A stretch of DNA of 64,000 bases from Arthrobacter_B sp038069765 (GTDB lineage: Bacteria > Actinomycetota > Actinomycetes > Actinomycetales > Micrococcaceae), in contig NZ_JBBPFS010000001.1 in the NCBI RefSeq assembly GCF_038069765.1, positions 496,001 through 560,000 of the forward strand, in the 5' to 3' direction. Below are positions 41,470-50,110 of this stretch, piece after piece. Positions within the stretch are counted from its first letter, which is position 1. Each line of letters opens with the position of its first letter. The notes under the pieces are model-generated. The model saw only the letters and a program-made list of their open reading frames with translations, did no database searches and was not told the DNA's origin. The position numbers were made by a program, and so were the translations under genes.

Positions 41470-42734
41470 GGCAGTTCCACCCTGACTTTCGTGGGCCCGC
41501 CAGCCGGACTGGCCAGCACCAGCCTGCCGCCAAACGCCGCGGCCCGGCGGGCAATCCCGGCAAGCCCGGTTCCGGAGCCCTCGGCAGCATCAACCGGTCC
41601 CACCCGCGCGCCTCCGCGCCCGTCGTCGTTCACCTGTATCACCAGGACATCCTCCCGAGGAGTTGATTCGGTGTGCAGCACCACGTCGATCCGTGACGCG
41701 TCGGAGTGCTTCGCCGCATTGGTCAGGGCCTCGGCAAGGACAAAATAAGCAGCTGATTCCACCGCCGCCGGGGCACGCTCCAGCCCGTGCACGTCCAGGG
41801 AGCAGGGGATGGGGGAGCGGCTGGTCAGCGCCGAGGCCGCACCGCCCAGGCCCAGCTCGTCCAGGACCGGCGGATAGATGTCATGCACGGCAGCCCGCAG
41901 GCCGGCCAGCGCTTCGGACGCGGCATCCTGGGCGCGGCCAATGAAGGGCACGGCGGCGGCCGGGTCGGTCTCGGCAGCACGCTGCGCGAGCCCCAGCATC
42001 ATGACGACGCCGACCAGCCGGTTCTGCGCGCCGTCGTGCAGTTCCCGCTCAATGCGGCGCAGCTCCGCGGCGTGCGCAGTGAGAGCACTGGCCCGGGCTG
42101 CGGAGAGCTCGGAAATGCGCTGCGACAGGTCGGCATAGCGGCGGGGCGAGAGGATGGCGAGAGTTCCCTCGCTGATTCTCCGGGCCATCCACGGAAGCAG
42201 AATCCAGGCGGCAACCCCGTACGCCGCTCCAAGCAGCATGGTCAGGACGGCATCACCCCAGCTGCGGATGGCGATGGTCAGCTCCAGCGGCGACTCCGGA
42301 GGGAACAGGGGCCAGAACGGGGCGGCCGCTATATACAGCACGGAGCCCAGGGGCAGCACCAGGGCCAGGATGCCTGCCAGCAGGGCAAAGGCACTGTGGA
42401 ACAGAAGCCAGGACAGGTCGCGTTTGGACTCCGGAGCGCTGAGCAGGGCCGCCAACTGGGCGAAGGAATACCGGCCGGAGAGCCGGCGCCGTTCAAAGGG
42501 AACCACAGCCGCAGCGAATCCGGCGGCCCGTCCCTGCGCCCGGGCGGCAAGCCGGTCCAGGACCTCCAAGAGGCCGGGAACCGCATACAGCCCGACGCCG
42601 AGGGCGATGAACGGAAGCAGCACCAGCCCGGCAACCAGGATTCCCAGCGAGCCCAGCCAGTAGCCGGCCTCGCGCAGGAGGAAAGCCGCATCCCGTAGGC
42701 GGGTCTGCAGGCTGGCACGGCTGGGGAGTCTCAC
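41457..42734 (-). CDS. NarL-type sensor histidine kinase
   Basis: A 425-residue membrane kinase of the HisKA_3 class. The N-terminal 190 residues contain about four TM segments in two pairs with a short soluble loop, the sensor layout often seen beside MacB-type exporters. The dimerisation/phosphoacceptor box is RIERELHDGAQNRLVG (near residue 226), and the ATPase domain shows EALTNAAKHSDA and NDDGRGG with the G2-like GTGLAGIARR. It probably senses envelope damage or an antimicrobial and signals to the overlapping response-regulator gene (inference from the ABC neighbour). Start ATG, 152 bp from the ABC start. Confidence 0.92.
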   Translation of the reverse strand: MRLPSRASLQTRLRDAAFLLREAGYWLGSLGILVAGLVLLPFIALGVGLYAVPGLLEVLDRLAARAQGRAAGFAAAVVPFERRRLSGRYSFAQLAALLSAPESKRDLSWLLFHSAFALLAGILALVLPLGSVLYIAAAPFWPLFPPESPLELTIAIRSWGDAVLTMLLGAAYGVAAWILLPWMARRISEGTLAILSPRRYADLSQRISELSAARASALTAHAAELRRIERELHDGAQNRLVGVVMMLGLAQRAAETDPAAAVPFIGRAQDAASEALAGLRAAVHDIYPPVLDELGLGGAASALTSRSPIPCSLDVHGLERAPAAVESAAYFVLAEALTNAAKHSDASRIDVVLHTESTPREDVLVIQVNDDGRGGARVGPVDAAEGSGTGLAGIARRAAAFGGRLVLASPAGGPTKVRVELPCAF

Positions 42735-42768
42735 CTGATGAATTATGCCCGAGGGTCCGGACAGTGTC

Positions 42769-42786
42769 GGTATAGCCAGCTATACC
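42769..42786. promoter_or_regulatory. Candidate NarL-type operator: 18-bp palindrome
   Basis: GGTATAGC and GCTATACC arms, perfect, with a 2-bp centre, lying between the divergent kinase and ABC genes. Size and symmetry fit a LuxR/NarL-family dimer site, so it may control the exporter, the sensor genes, or both. Confidence 0.55.
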
Positions 42787-42885
42787 CCAAACCGGGCTGT
42801 TGGCTGTATCGGATCGCGTTTCACCAATCCGTAGCGTCGGTGGAAGCAAAGACCCCGCCACTAAACCGCTCAAAGGATGAACCCC

Positions 42886-43650
42886 ATGTTTTCCGATCCT
42901 TCCGAATTTCCAGATATGGACGTCCCCGCCGCCCTGCAACTGCAGGGCGTTTCGAAGAGCTACCGCTCGGGCAGCACCACGGTGCCGGCCCTCCGCGACG
43001 TCTCCCTCGCCGTACCGGCCGGAACCTTCACCGCGGTCATGGGCCCCTCCGGTTCGGGCAAGAGCACCCTGCTGCAGTGTGCAGCCGGGCTGGACGCCCC
43101 CGACAGCGGCCGCGTGCTGCTGGGAAGCACCGAGATTTCCGGAATGCGCAGCAAGGCACTGACCCGCTTCCGCCGCGATCACGTGGGCTTTGTCTTCCAG
43201 TCCTACAACCTGCTGCCCCAGCTCACCGTGGCCCGGAACGTCACGCTGCCGCTGCTGCTGGCCGGACGGGGGAGCGACGACGCGTGGCTCGACTACGTAC
43301 TGGAGTCCGTGGGGCTGGCAGGGCTGGGCGAGCGGAAGCCGCAGGAGCTTTCCGGCGGCCAGCAGCAGCGGGCAGCAATTGCCCGGGCCCTCATCACCCG
43401 GCCCGACGCTGTTTTCGCCGACGAACCCACCGGAGCCCTCGACTCCGGGACGGCCCGCCAGGTGCTGGACCTGCTCCGGCACACTGTTTCGGTCCTGGGC
43501 CAGACAGTGGTCATGGTGACCCATGATCCGGTGGCCGCCGGCCACGCCGACACCGTCATTTTCCTTGCGGACGGACGCCTCGACGGCAGCATGACCGGTG
43601 CCACCGCGCTGGACGTCAGCGAACGCATGGCCAACCTTGGGGAGCACTGA
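42886..43650 (+). CDS. ABC transporter ATP-binding protein, MacB/LolD type
   Basis: A 254-residue ATPase: Walker A MGPSGSGKSTLLQ (near residue 50), Q loop FVFQSYNLLPQLTV, signature LSGGQQQRAAIARAL and Walker B AVFADEPTGALDS, followed by the His-switch VTHDP. The NLLPQLTV and GALDS sequences are typical of the MacB/LolD class that works with FtsX-type permeases in peptide or lipid extrusion and antimicrobial resistance. The start used is ATG 42886 with AAAGGA 8 nt upstream; an ATG 9 bp earlier is possible. The permease starts 2 bp after the stop. Confidence 0.93.
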   Translation: MFSDPSEFPDMDVPAALQLQGVSKSYRSGSTTVPALRDVSLAVPAGTFTAVMGPSGSGKSTLLQCAAGLDAPDSGRVLLGSTEISGMRSKALTRFRRDHVGFVFQSYNLLPQLTVARNVTLPLLLAGRGSDDAWLDYVLESVGLAGLGERKPQELSGGQQQRAAIARALITRPDAVFADEPTGALDSGTARQVLDLLRHTVSVLGQTVVMVTHDPVAAGHADTVIFLADGRLDGSMTGATALDVSERMANLGEH

Positions 43651-43651
43651 C

Positions 43652-46147
43652 ATGTTTTCTCTTGCCAAAGCCTCGATCCGGCACCACCGCGGCGGTTTCG
43701 CCGGAGTATTTGTGGCCGTCTTCCTCTGCGCCGCACTCATCACCGCCATGGGCATCCTCATTGAATCGGGACTTCGCGGCGGCATCGCAGCCGAGCGGCT
43801 GAAGGGAGCCGACGTCGTAGTGGGCGCCCCGCAGTCGCACCCCGTGGTGGAGGACATGGATGCTCCCTTCTCCGAGCGTGTCCTGCTTCCGGCCGAAGCC
43901 GTCGCGCAGATCGCATCCGTTCCGGGGGTCGAGGAAGCTGTCGGCACCGTTGACATCCCCCTGGCCACGGCAGACGGCACGAGCGTGTCCGCCGCCGGGT
44001 GGGAAAGCACCGCCCTGGCACCGTACGCGCTGTCGTCGGGAGAAGTTCCCGCGGGGGAGAAGGACGTTGCGGTGGACGCGAGCTTCGGGGCGGATCCCGG
44101 CAGCAGGCTCGTCCTGAGCCACGGCGGTGTTCCGGCGGAGTACACGGTCACCGGCATTGTTTCGCCGGAGGCCGGCACCGAGGCCAACGACACCGGTGCC
44201 GCGGGGCCCGCCGTTTTCCTGAGCACCGACGGCGCGGCGGCTCTCTGGCCGCACGGGGACACCGTGGCCACGGTGGGTGTTATTGCCGGCCCGGATGTCC
44301 GTCCGGAGCAGCTCGCCGCGGATATCGAGTCGCAGGTGGCCGGAGTCGTTGGCTACACCGGGGACCGGCGCGGCGATGTGGAGAACCTGGGCGGTTCCGC
44401 CGCCCGTTCCACGCTGCTGCTGTTCAGCGGGTCCCTGGCCGGGGTGGCGGTAATGACGGCGGTGTTTGTGACCGCCGGAACCCTGTCCCTGTCTATTCTG
44501 GGCCGTCGGCGGGAATTCGCGATGCTGCGTGCAGTGGGAGCCGGAGCCAACCAGACCCTGGGCCTGGTGGTCCGCGAAGTCCTGCTGGTTTCAGGGGCGG
44601 CCGCAGTGCTGGGCGCTGCGCCCGGATTTCTGCTCGCCGGGTTCCTGGGCAGCCAGTTTGCCGCGGCCGGGGTCATTCCCGAAGGTTTCCGGCTCGCCTT
44701 CAGCCCGCTTCCGGTACTGGCCGCCGTCCTGATCAGTATTGCGGCCGCAGTGGGCGCTTCGCTTGTTGCTGCCCGCGGCACCGTCCGCACAGCACCGACA
44801 ACCGCACTGCGCGAGTCGGTCACCGAGAAATCACAGCTGGGCCGCGGCCGCGTCATTACCGGGCTGGCGCTGCTGGGCTCAGGCCTTGCCGCCGCGCTGG
44901 TTCCGGTGGCGGTGCCCGGGACTGCCGGTCTCGCTGCCGCAGCCTCCAGCATCCTGCTCCTGATCATCGGTGCCGGAGTCCTCGGGCCCTGGCTGGTGGC
45001 GGGGGTGCTGAAACTGCTGCAGCCGCTGGTCCGCCGCAGCGCATCGGCATCGCTGATTCTGGCCGAGGCCAATGCCACGGCGTTCCCGCGCCGGCTGGCC
45101 TCGGGGATCATTCCGCTGGCGCTGGCCATCGCGCTTGGATCCGTGCAGTTCTTTATGCCGACAACCGTGGCTGCGGAAGCCGAGCGGCAATCCCGTGACG
45201 GAGTGGTGGCCGGTTACCTGGTCAGCGCCCCGGGCTCCGGAATCTCCGGGGAACTGGCGGACAAGGTCGCCGCGCTGCCCGGGGTGGAAGCCACGTCTCC
45301 CGTGGCCCGCTCCGCGATCCTCGCGAAAGCCGCGTTCCTGGGGATGGAGGACGGAGTGCAGCCCTACGCCATCCAAGGTCTGGCTCCGGAGGACCTGTCC
45401 GGAACCCTGGACCTTGGGGTGAGCGAAGGGACGCTGGACCGGCTGTCCGAGCCGGGCACCGTGGCGCTGAGTACGGCGCTGGCCCGGGAAACCGGTACAG
45501 AGCCGGGGGAGGAGTTCGCCTTCTACTACGGTGACGGAACAGAGGCGACAGCCGTCGTCGTGGCCACCTATGAACGGGGCCTGGGATTCGGCGACGTCGC
45601 GGTGGCCAACGACACCCTGCGCGGCCACACCACTACGGGCCTGAACGACCATCTGCTGGTCAGCACGGAAGATGATGCGGATCCGGCAGCGCTGACCGCT
45701 GCGGTGGGCGAGTTGGGCCTGACGGTACTGGACAGGGAGGAGCTGGGTGCCGCCGGAGCAGCAGAGCGCAGCGCCGAGTCGTGGGTCTCCGTCCTGGCGA
45801 TGCTGGTGCTGCTGGGGTACCTGGGTATCTCGGTGGTCAATACCCTGGTGATGGCGACCGCACGGCGCCGCCCCGAACTGCTGCTACTGCGCACCCTGGG
45901 GGCCTCCGATGCGCAGCTGCGCCGCATGACGCGGCTGGAATCGGTGCTGGTAGCCGTAACCGCCGTCGTGCTGGGCACGGCGCTCGCCGTGCCGCCGCTG
46001 ATGGGTATTGCCTTCAGCGTCTCCGGCCAGCCGGTGCCGACAATTCAGCCGGTGGCTTATCTGCTGCTTGCCGGCACGACGGCGCTGCTGGGCCTGGGCT
46101 CCATAGCGGTGGCCACGCGTGCCGCGCTGCGTCGGCCGGCAGACTGA
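43652..46147 (+). CDS. FtsX-type ABC transporter permease
   Basis: An 831-residue membrane protein with the duplicated FtsX/MacB layout: TM1 near residues 18-40, a large extracytoplasmic region to about 260, three TM segments between about 265 and 385 (first FtsX domain), a hydrophobic block at 415-530, a second extracytoplasmic part and a terminal FtsX domain at 710-831. It pairs with the ATPase encoded just upstream, and the start has GGGGAG 9 nt before the ATG. The likely role is mechanotransmission or export of peptides or lipids, controlled by the divergent two-component system (inference). Confidence 0.92.
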   Translation: MFSLAKASIRHHRGGFAGVFVAVFLCAALITAMGILIESGLRGGIAAERLKGADVVVGAPQSHPVVEDMDAPFSERVLLPAEAVAQIASVPGVEEAVGTVDIPLATADGTSVSAAGWESTALAPYALSSGEVPAGEKDVAVDASFGADPGSRLVLSHGGVPAEYTVTGIVSPEAGTEANDTGAAGPAVFLSTDGAAALWPHGDTVATVGVIAGPDVRPEQLAADIESQVAGVVGYTGDRRGDVENLGGSAARSTLLLFSGSLAGVAVMTAVFVTAGTLSLSILGRRREFAMLRAVGAGANQTLGLVVREVLLVSGAAAVLGAAPGFLLAGFLGSQFAAAGVIPEGFRLAFSPLPVLAAVLISIAAAVGASLVAARGTVRTAPTTALRESVTEKSQLGRGRVITGLALLGSGLAAALVPVAVPGTAGLAAAASSILLLIIGAGVLGPWLVAGVLKLLQPLVRRSASASLILAEANATAFPRRLASGIIPLALAIALGSVQFFMPTTVAAEAERQSRDGVVAGYLVSAPGSGISGELADKVAALPGVEATSPVARSAILAKAAFLGMEDGVQPYAIQGLAPEDLSGTLDLGVSEGTLDRLSEPGTVALSTALARETGTEPGEEFAFYYGDGTEATAVVVATYERGLGFGDVAVANDTLRGHTTTGLNDHLLVSTEDDADPAALTAAVGELGLTVLDREELGAAGAAERSAESWVSVLAMLVLLGYLGISVVNTLVMATARRRPELLLLRTLGASDAQLRRMTRLESVLVAVTAVVLGTALAVPPLMGIAFSVSGQPVPTIQPVAYLLLAGTTALLGLGSIAVATRAALRRPAD

Positions 46148-46288
46148 CAATCGAGGTCCGGGCGGGACAGCAGCGGCGGCTGCTGCCCCGCCCGGGCGCG
46201 TTCAAGGGCCTTCCGGGGCGCGGCTAAGATTGCAGCTCGGGCAAGACCCGGCACCCACCTCCACCACCGTGAACAGGATTTCTCTCTT

Positions 46289-47845
46289 TTGAGCATTGAC
46301 CCCCCTTCCGTAGTCTCCTCCGAACAGTCGTCCCCGCAGCCGCAAACGGCCTCCGGCCGGGCGGTACCTGCAAAAGCAGCCGGTAAAACCCCGCGCGGCG
46401 CACGGGTCCCCGCACCGGATGCCCTGGATCCCCGCACGAAGACCGTGATCGGGCTCCTGCTGGTCTCGTCCTTCGTGGTGATCCTGAACGAAACCATCAT
46501 GAGCGTGGCCCTGCCGCGGCTCATGGCAGATCTGAATATCACCGCCGGAACCGCCCAGTGGCTGACCACCGGCTTCATGCTGACCATGGCGGTGGTGATT
46601 CCCGCCACCGGGTTCCTGCTCCAGCGCTTCTCCATGCGCGGCCTGTTTATGACCGCCATGTCGCTGTTCAGTGCCGGAACCCTGCTGGCCGCACTGGCCC
46701 CGGGGTTCGGAGTGCTGCTGGCAGGACGCGTCATCCAGGCCGGCGGCACCGCCATCATGCTCCCGCTGCTGATGACCACCGTCCTCAACGCCGTCCCCGC
46801 CCACCGGCGCGGACGCATGATGGGAACAATCTCGATCGTCATTGCCGTGGCTCCGGCCATCGGCCCCACCGTCTCGGGCATCATTCTCAGCGTCCTTGAC
46901 TGGCGCTGGATGTTCTGGCTGGTCCTGCCGATCGCAGTGCTGTCCCTGATTGTGGGAGCGCTGAAGGTCCAGAACCTGACCGAGTCCAAACGCGTCCCCT
47001 TCGACATCCTCTCCATTGTGCTGTCCACCTTTGCCTTCGGCGGACTGATCTTCGGGCTGAGCAGCATTGGCGAAGCCGCCTCCGGCAAGGCAGTGATGCC
47101 GCTGTGGATTCCGCTAACCGCCGGCGTCCTGGCCATGGCCGGATTCATTCTCCGCCAGCTGGTGCTTCAGCGCACCGACCGGGCGCTGATGGACCTGCGG
47201 ACCTTTGCGAGCAAACCCTTCGTCGTCGCCATCGTCCTGGTTCTTGTCAGCATGATGGCCCTGTTCGGATGCCTCATTGTTCTGCCGCTGTACCTGCAGA
47301 CGGTCCTCGGGCTCACCACGCTGAACACCGGACTGCTGCTGCTGCCCGGCGGGGCTGTCATGGCAGTTCTGTCACCGATCGTGGGCGGACTGTTCGATAA
47401 GTTCGGTCCGCGTCCGCTGGTCATCCCCGGAGCAATCGTGCTCAGCGCCGCGCTGTGGGGCATGACTGCCCTGGACGAAAACAGCCCTGTTGCCCTGGTG
47501 ATCGTGCTTCACTGCCTGCTGAACACCGGACTCGGATTCATTTTCACTCCTTTGTTCACCTCGGCTCTGGGTTCCCTGCACAAGTCGCTGTACTCCCACG
47601 GCAGCGCCATCATCAACACGCTGCAGCAGCTGGCCGGCGCCGCCGGCACGGCCGTGTTCATCACCCTGATGACCACGGGGACCACCGCAGCGGTAAACGG
47701 CGGCATGGCGGCTGTACCGGCCGCAGCCGCCGGAGTTCACACGGCCTTCTTCTGGGGCGCGGTCATTTCACTGGTGGCCGTGGCGGCATCATTCCTGGTG
47801 CGCCGTCCCACCAATGAACTGCCCGACGGCGTAACCCTCCACTAA
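46289..47845 (+). CDS. DHA2 (EmrB/QacA) family MFS exporter
   Basis: A 518-residue drug:H+ antiporter with about fourteen hydrophobic segments. The motif ETIMSVALPRLMADLNI is the DHA2 TM1 signature, and motif C-like sequence IAVAPAIGPTVSGIIL lies near residue 190. A 45-residue hydrophilic N-terminus, Pro/Ala-rich, precedes TM1. The start is TTG; a nearby AGGA supports it, though a later start inside the disordered N-terminus cannot be excluded. Probable multidrug or biocide efflux; no regulator gene is adjacent. A GC-rich hairpin follows the stop. Confidence 0.88.
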   Translation: MSIDPPSVVSSEQSSPQPQTASGRAVPAKAAGKTPRGARVPAPDALDPRTKTVIGLLLVSSFVVILNETIMSVALPRLMADLNITAGTAQWLTTGFMLTMAVVIPATGFLLQRFSMRGLFMTAMSLFSAGTLLAALAPGFGVLLAGRVIQAGGTAIMLPLLMTTVLNAVPAHRRGRMMGTISIVIAVAPAIGPTVSGIILSVLDWRWMFWLVLPIAVLSLIVGALKVQNLTESKRVPFDILSIVLSTFAFGGLIFGLSSIGEAASGKAVMPLWIPLTAGVLAMAGFILRQLVLQRTDRALMDLRTFASKPFVVAIVLVLVSMMALFGCLIVLPLYLQTVLGLTTLNTGLLLLPGGAVMAVLSPIVGGLFDKFGPRPLVIPGAIVLSAALWGMTALDENSPVALVIVLHCLLNTGLGFIFTPLFTSALGSLHKSLYSHGSAIINTLQQLAGAAGTAVFITLMTTGTTAAVNGGMAAVPAAAAGVHTAFFWGAVISLVAVAASFLVRRPTNELPDGVTLH

Positions 47846-47853
47846 CCGCACCG

Positions 47854-47894
47854 CTGCGGTCCCGGCTCAGGAAATGAAGGGGCCGGGACCGCAG
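47854..47894. terminator. GC-rich hairpin after the DHA2 gene
   Basis: A perfect 13-bp stem CTGCGGTCCCGGC / GCCGGGACCGCAG with a 15-nt loop, 9 bp after the stop. There is no U-tract, as is common in high-GC actinobacteria, so termination is likely but not certain. Confidence 0.65.
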
Positions 47895-47952
47895 CTCGGA
47901 TTAGTTTCGCAATCCCTCGGCGGAATGTGCCCCGGGCACTATTTCATTGGCA

Positions 47953-47978
47953 CCCTTCGGCTAAACTGTTTCGAAGGG
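47953..47978. promoter_or_regulatory. Inverted repeat in the lsr2 promoter region
   Basis: CCCTTCG and CGAAGGG, perfect 7-bp arms with a 12-bp AT-richer centre, 37-62 bp upstream of the lsr2-like start. It could be an operator or a leader hairpin. Confidence 0.4.
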
Positions 47979-48014
47979 GTGGTCCAGAATTATATGAATA
48001 AGGAACAAGACCAC

Positions 48015-48344
48015 GTGGCTCAGAAAAGACAAGTTCTGCTGATTGACGACCTGACCGGTGATGACGCGCAGGAAACTGTGAAGTTCGCACTGGACGGCGC
48101 TCAATACGAAATAGACCTGACGACCGAGCACGCTGCTGAACTTCGCGAGAAGTTGAGTCCGTATCTTTCCAGCGGGCGCCGCCTGCGCGGGGGAGCTTCC
48201 GGGCGCAGCGCCCGGCGTGAATCTGCGCCGCGCAGCGATGACAGCCGAAAGATCCGCGAATGGGCGATTGACAACGGCTATAAGCCCAGCGCCCGCGGAC
48301 GGATCAGCCAGGAAATTCGAGAGGCGTACAGCGCCGCTCATTAG
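48015..48344 (+). CDS. lsr2: Lsr2 family nucleoid-associated protein
   Basis: A 109-residue H-NS-like DNA-bridging protein of actinobacteria. The N-terminal dimerisation part includes VLLIDDLTGDDAQETVKFALDGAQYEIDL, and the C-terminal DNA-binding part has SRKIREWAIDNGYKPSARGRISQEI with the R-G-R AT-hook-like motif. The start is the GTG after AAGGAAC, giving the usual M-A-Q-K opening; an in-frame ATG seven codons earlier is an alternative but would make an unusual N-terminus. Lsr2 silences AT-rich, often horizontally acquired DNA. It stands alone between the DHA2 exporter and the MetE-like gene. Confidence 0.92.
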   Translation: MAQKRQVLLIDDLTGDDAQETVKFALDGAQYEIDLTTEHAAELREKLSPYLSSGRRLRGGASGRSARRESAPRSDDSRKIREWAIDNGYKPSARGRISQEIREAYSAAH

Positions 48345-48625
48345 TGCGATTCCGCGGCATACCTGCCGCGGCCCGGGCGGGATGCTTTCACGGGGGCAGG
48401 AATGGTCCCGCCCGGGCGCACCCGGCAGACCTTTGTTCCGGTTTGCCCGGTCCGGTCATATGGCGTGACAATCCGCCATATTTCCCCGTCTCCGCGTCAT
48501 ATAACGCGCTTCTGGAGTTTCAGCGCGGCCTGCCGCATGCTGGTTCCAGCCCCTCCGCACGGCACCCGGCACCGGCCGGAGAGGGGACGCACCCGCGTTG
48601 CCGGTGGATGAGAGCCTGCGTCCAC
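48345..48625. other. Intergenic stretch without recognised gene
   Basis: About 280 bp between lsr2 and the riboswitch-like leader. No coding signal. An AT-richer patch at about 48475-48505 may hold the promoter of the MetE-like gene. Confidence 0.5.
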
Positions 48626-48720
48626 ACCATCCAGAGCAGCTGAGAGACCTGCCTCCGCGACGCTGCAGCTTCCCCGAGGACATTTCCATCCGGAAGGGTG
48701 CTAACGGCAGGAACGATGGA
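48626..48720 (+). ncRNA. SAM-riboswitch-like leader (degenerate)
   Basis: Shows GAGCAGCTGAGAGACCTG, then GACGCTGCAGC and GGTGCTAACGGCAGG in the order of an S-box leader. The closing helix CCATC (48628-48632) with GATGG (48715-48719) abuts the GGAAGGA ribosome binding site of the MetE-like gene. The usual GCAACC core segment after GCAGC is missing, so function is less certain than the position suggests. Confidence 0.65.
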
Positions 48721-48730
48721 AGGAATACCC

Positions 48731-49969
48731 ATGTCGCCTGACCGCATTTCCACCAGCCACGCCGGTTCACTGCCCCGAACCCCCGAACTGATAGCCGCCA
48801 ATGCGGCCCGCACCTTCGCCGCCGACGGTTTCACGCTCGAACGAACCCCTGAGTTTGAATCGCTATTAGCCGCAGCCGTTCTGGACCTGGTGCAGCGGCA
48901 GAAGGATCTCGGCATTACCATTCCGGGCGATGGTGAATACGGCAAGGCCATGTCCAATGCCGTGGACTACGGCGCCTGGTGGACCTACAGTTTCCAGCGC
49001 ACTGCGGGACTGGAACTTACCGAATTCAATCCGATCACCGCCGCGCCGATTCGCAGTGAACCGGGCACCATTCGGCTGACCTCATTTGCCGACCGGCGGG
49101 ACTGGACCAGATTTGCCGCAGCCTATTCGGATCCGGAAAGCGGGATTCAGCTCGGGCGGAACGCCACCGCTTTTCCCACAGCCACCGGTCCCATCAGCTA
49201 CACCGGCCACGAGGCCCTGTCCAGCGATATAGCCAACCTCAAGGCCGGACTGGCCGCCGCAGACCTTCCCTCCGGGTTTATTACGGCATTGTCACCCGGC
49301 TCGGCAAGCCGAATCGGGAACGGGTTCTACGCGAGCGAGGAAGAATTCATCTGGGCCTGGGCGGATGTCCTCCGGGAAGAATACAAAGCCATCGTTGACG
49401 CGGGGCTCACGGTACAGATCGATGATCCCTCAATTGCCGAAAACTGGGACCAGATCAACCCCGAACCCAGCGTCGAGGACTATCAGCGGTTTACGCAGAT
49501 CCGTGTGGAGGCACTGAACTACGCCCTCCGCGGGCTGCCCGAAGAGCAGATCCGCTTCCATGTCTGCTGGGGATCCTGGCACGGGCCCCACACCACGGAC
49601 ATTCCCTTCGCTGACATCGTGGATCTGGTTCTGGGCATCAACGCCGGCTCCTATTCCTTTGAGGCTGCCAACGTCCGCCACGAGCACGAGTGGACCATCT
49701 GGCAGGACAAGCAGCTTCCGGACGGCAAGGTTCTGGTTCCGGGCGTGGTCTCGCATGCCACCAACGTGGTGGAACACCCGGAACTTGTGGCCCAGCGGAT
49801 AGAGCGCTTCGCCTCCCTCGTAGGCCCGGAAAATGTTATTGCCGGCACCGACTGCGGTCTGGGCGGCCGGCTGCACCCGGACATTGCCGTTGCCAAGCTG
49901 GAGTCGCTGGGCCGCGGCGCCGAAATTGCGGCGGCGCGTCTCTATCGCCGCGCATCTTCCGTGCGCTGA
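48731..49969 (+). CDS. MetE-like cobalamin-independent methionine synthase family protein
   Basis: A 412-residue protein corresponding to the C-terminal catalytic barrel of MetE without the N-terminal half. The zinc site is visible: His and Cys in FHVCWGSWHGPH, Glu in SFEAANVRHEHEW and Cys in AGTDCGLGGR. The N-terminal HAGSLPRTPEL also matches. Short MetE-like proteins may use another methyl donor or serve homocysteine or thiol methylation; the donor is unknown. The start is ATG with GGAAGGA upstream. The SAM-riboswitch-like leader supports a role in methionine metabolism. Confidence 0.85.
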   Translation: MSPDRISTSHAGSLPRTPELIAANAARTFAADGFTLERTPEFESLLAAAVLDLVQRQKDLGITIPGDGEYGKAMSNAVDYGAWWTYSFQRTAGLELTEFNPITAAPIRSEPGTIRLTSFADRRDWTRFAAAYSDPESGIQLGRNATAFPTATGPISYTGHEALSSDIANLKAGLAAADLPSGFITALSPGSASRIGNGFYASEEEFIWAWADVLREEYKAIVDAGLTVQIDDPSIAENWDQINPEPSVEDYQRFTQIRVEALNYALRGLPEEQIRFHVCWGSWHGPHTTDIPFADIVDLVLGINAGSYSFEAANVRHEHEWTIWQDKQLPDGKVLVPGVVSHATNVVEHPELVAQRIERFASLVGPENVIAGTDCGLGGRLHPDIAVAKLESLGRGAEIAAARLYRRASSVR

Positions 49970-50054
49970 GCGCTGTACCGCAGCGGGTGCGGGGCGGCAG
50001 ATGACGTCGCACCCGCACCCTTGACGGACCGCTGCGGTGCACGCATACTCGGTC

Positions 50055-50068
50055 ACTAAGCGATTAGT
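50055..50068. promoter_or_regulatory. Candidate TetR-type operator before acyl-CoA dehydrogenase gene
   Basis: ACTAA and TTAGT arms around GCGA, a perfect inverted repeat 43-56 bp upstream of the start. Its minus-strand extension CTAATCGCTTAGTGA resembles CTAGTCGCTAACTGA near the TetR gene (56903-56917), 12 of 15 positions. Confidence 0.5.
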
Positions 50069-50110
50069 TAGTTCGCCGGAATGAGTGACCAACGATGCGA
50101 TGGAGCCGTT

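Noticed and set aside
42493..44271. 592-codon open frame antisense to the exporter genes
   Set aside because: It runs opposite two genes with full ABC and FtsX motifs, has low-complexity Ala/Gly/Arg composition and no family motifs: a high-GC shadow.
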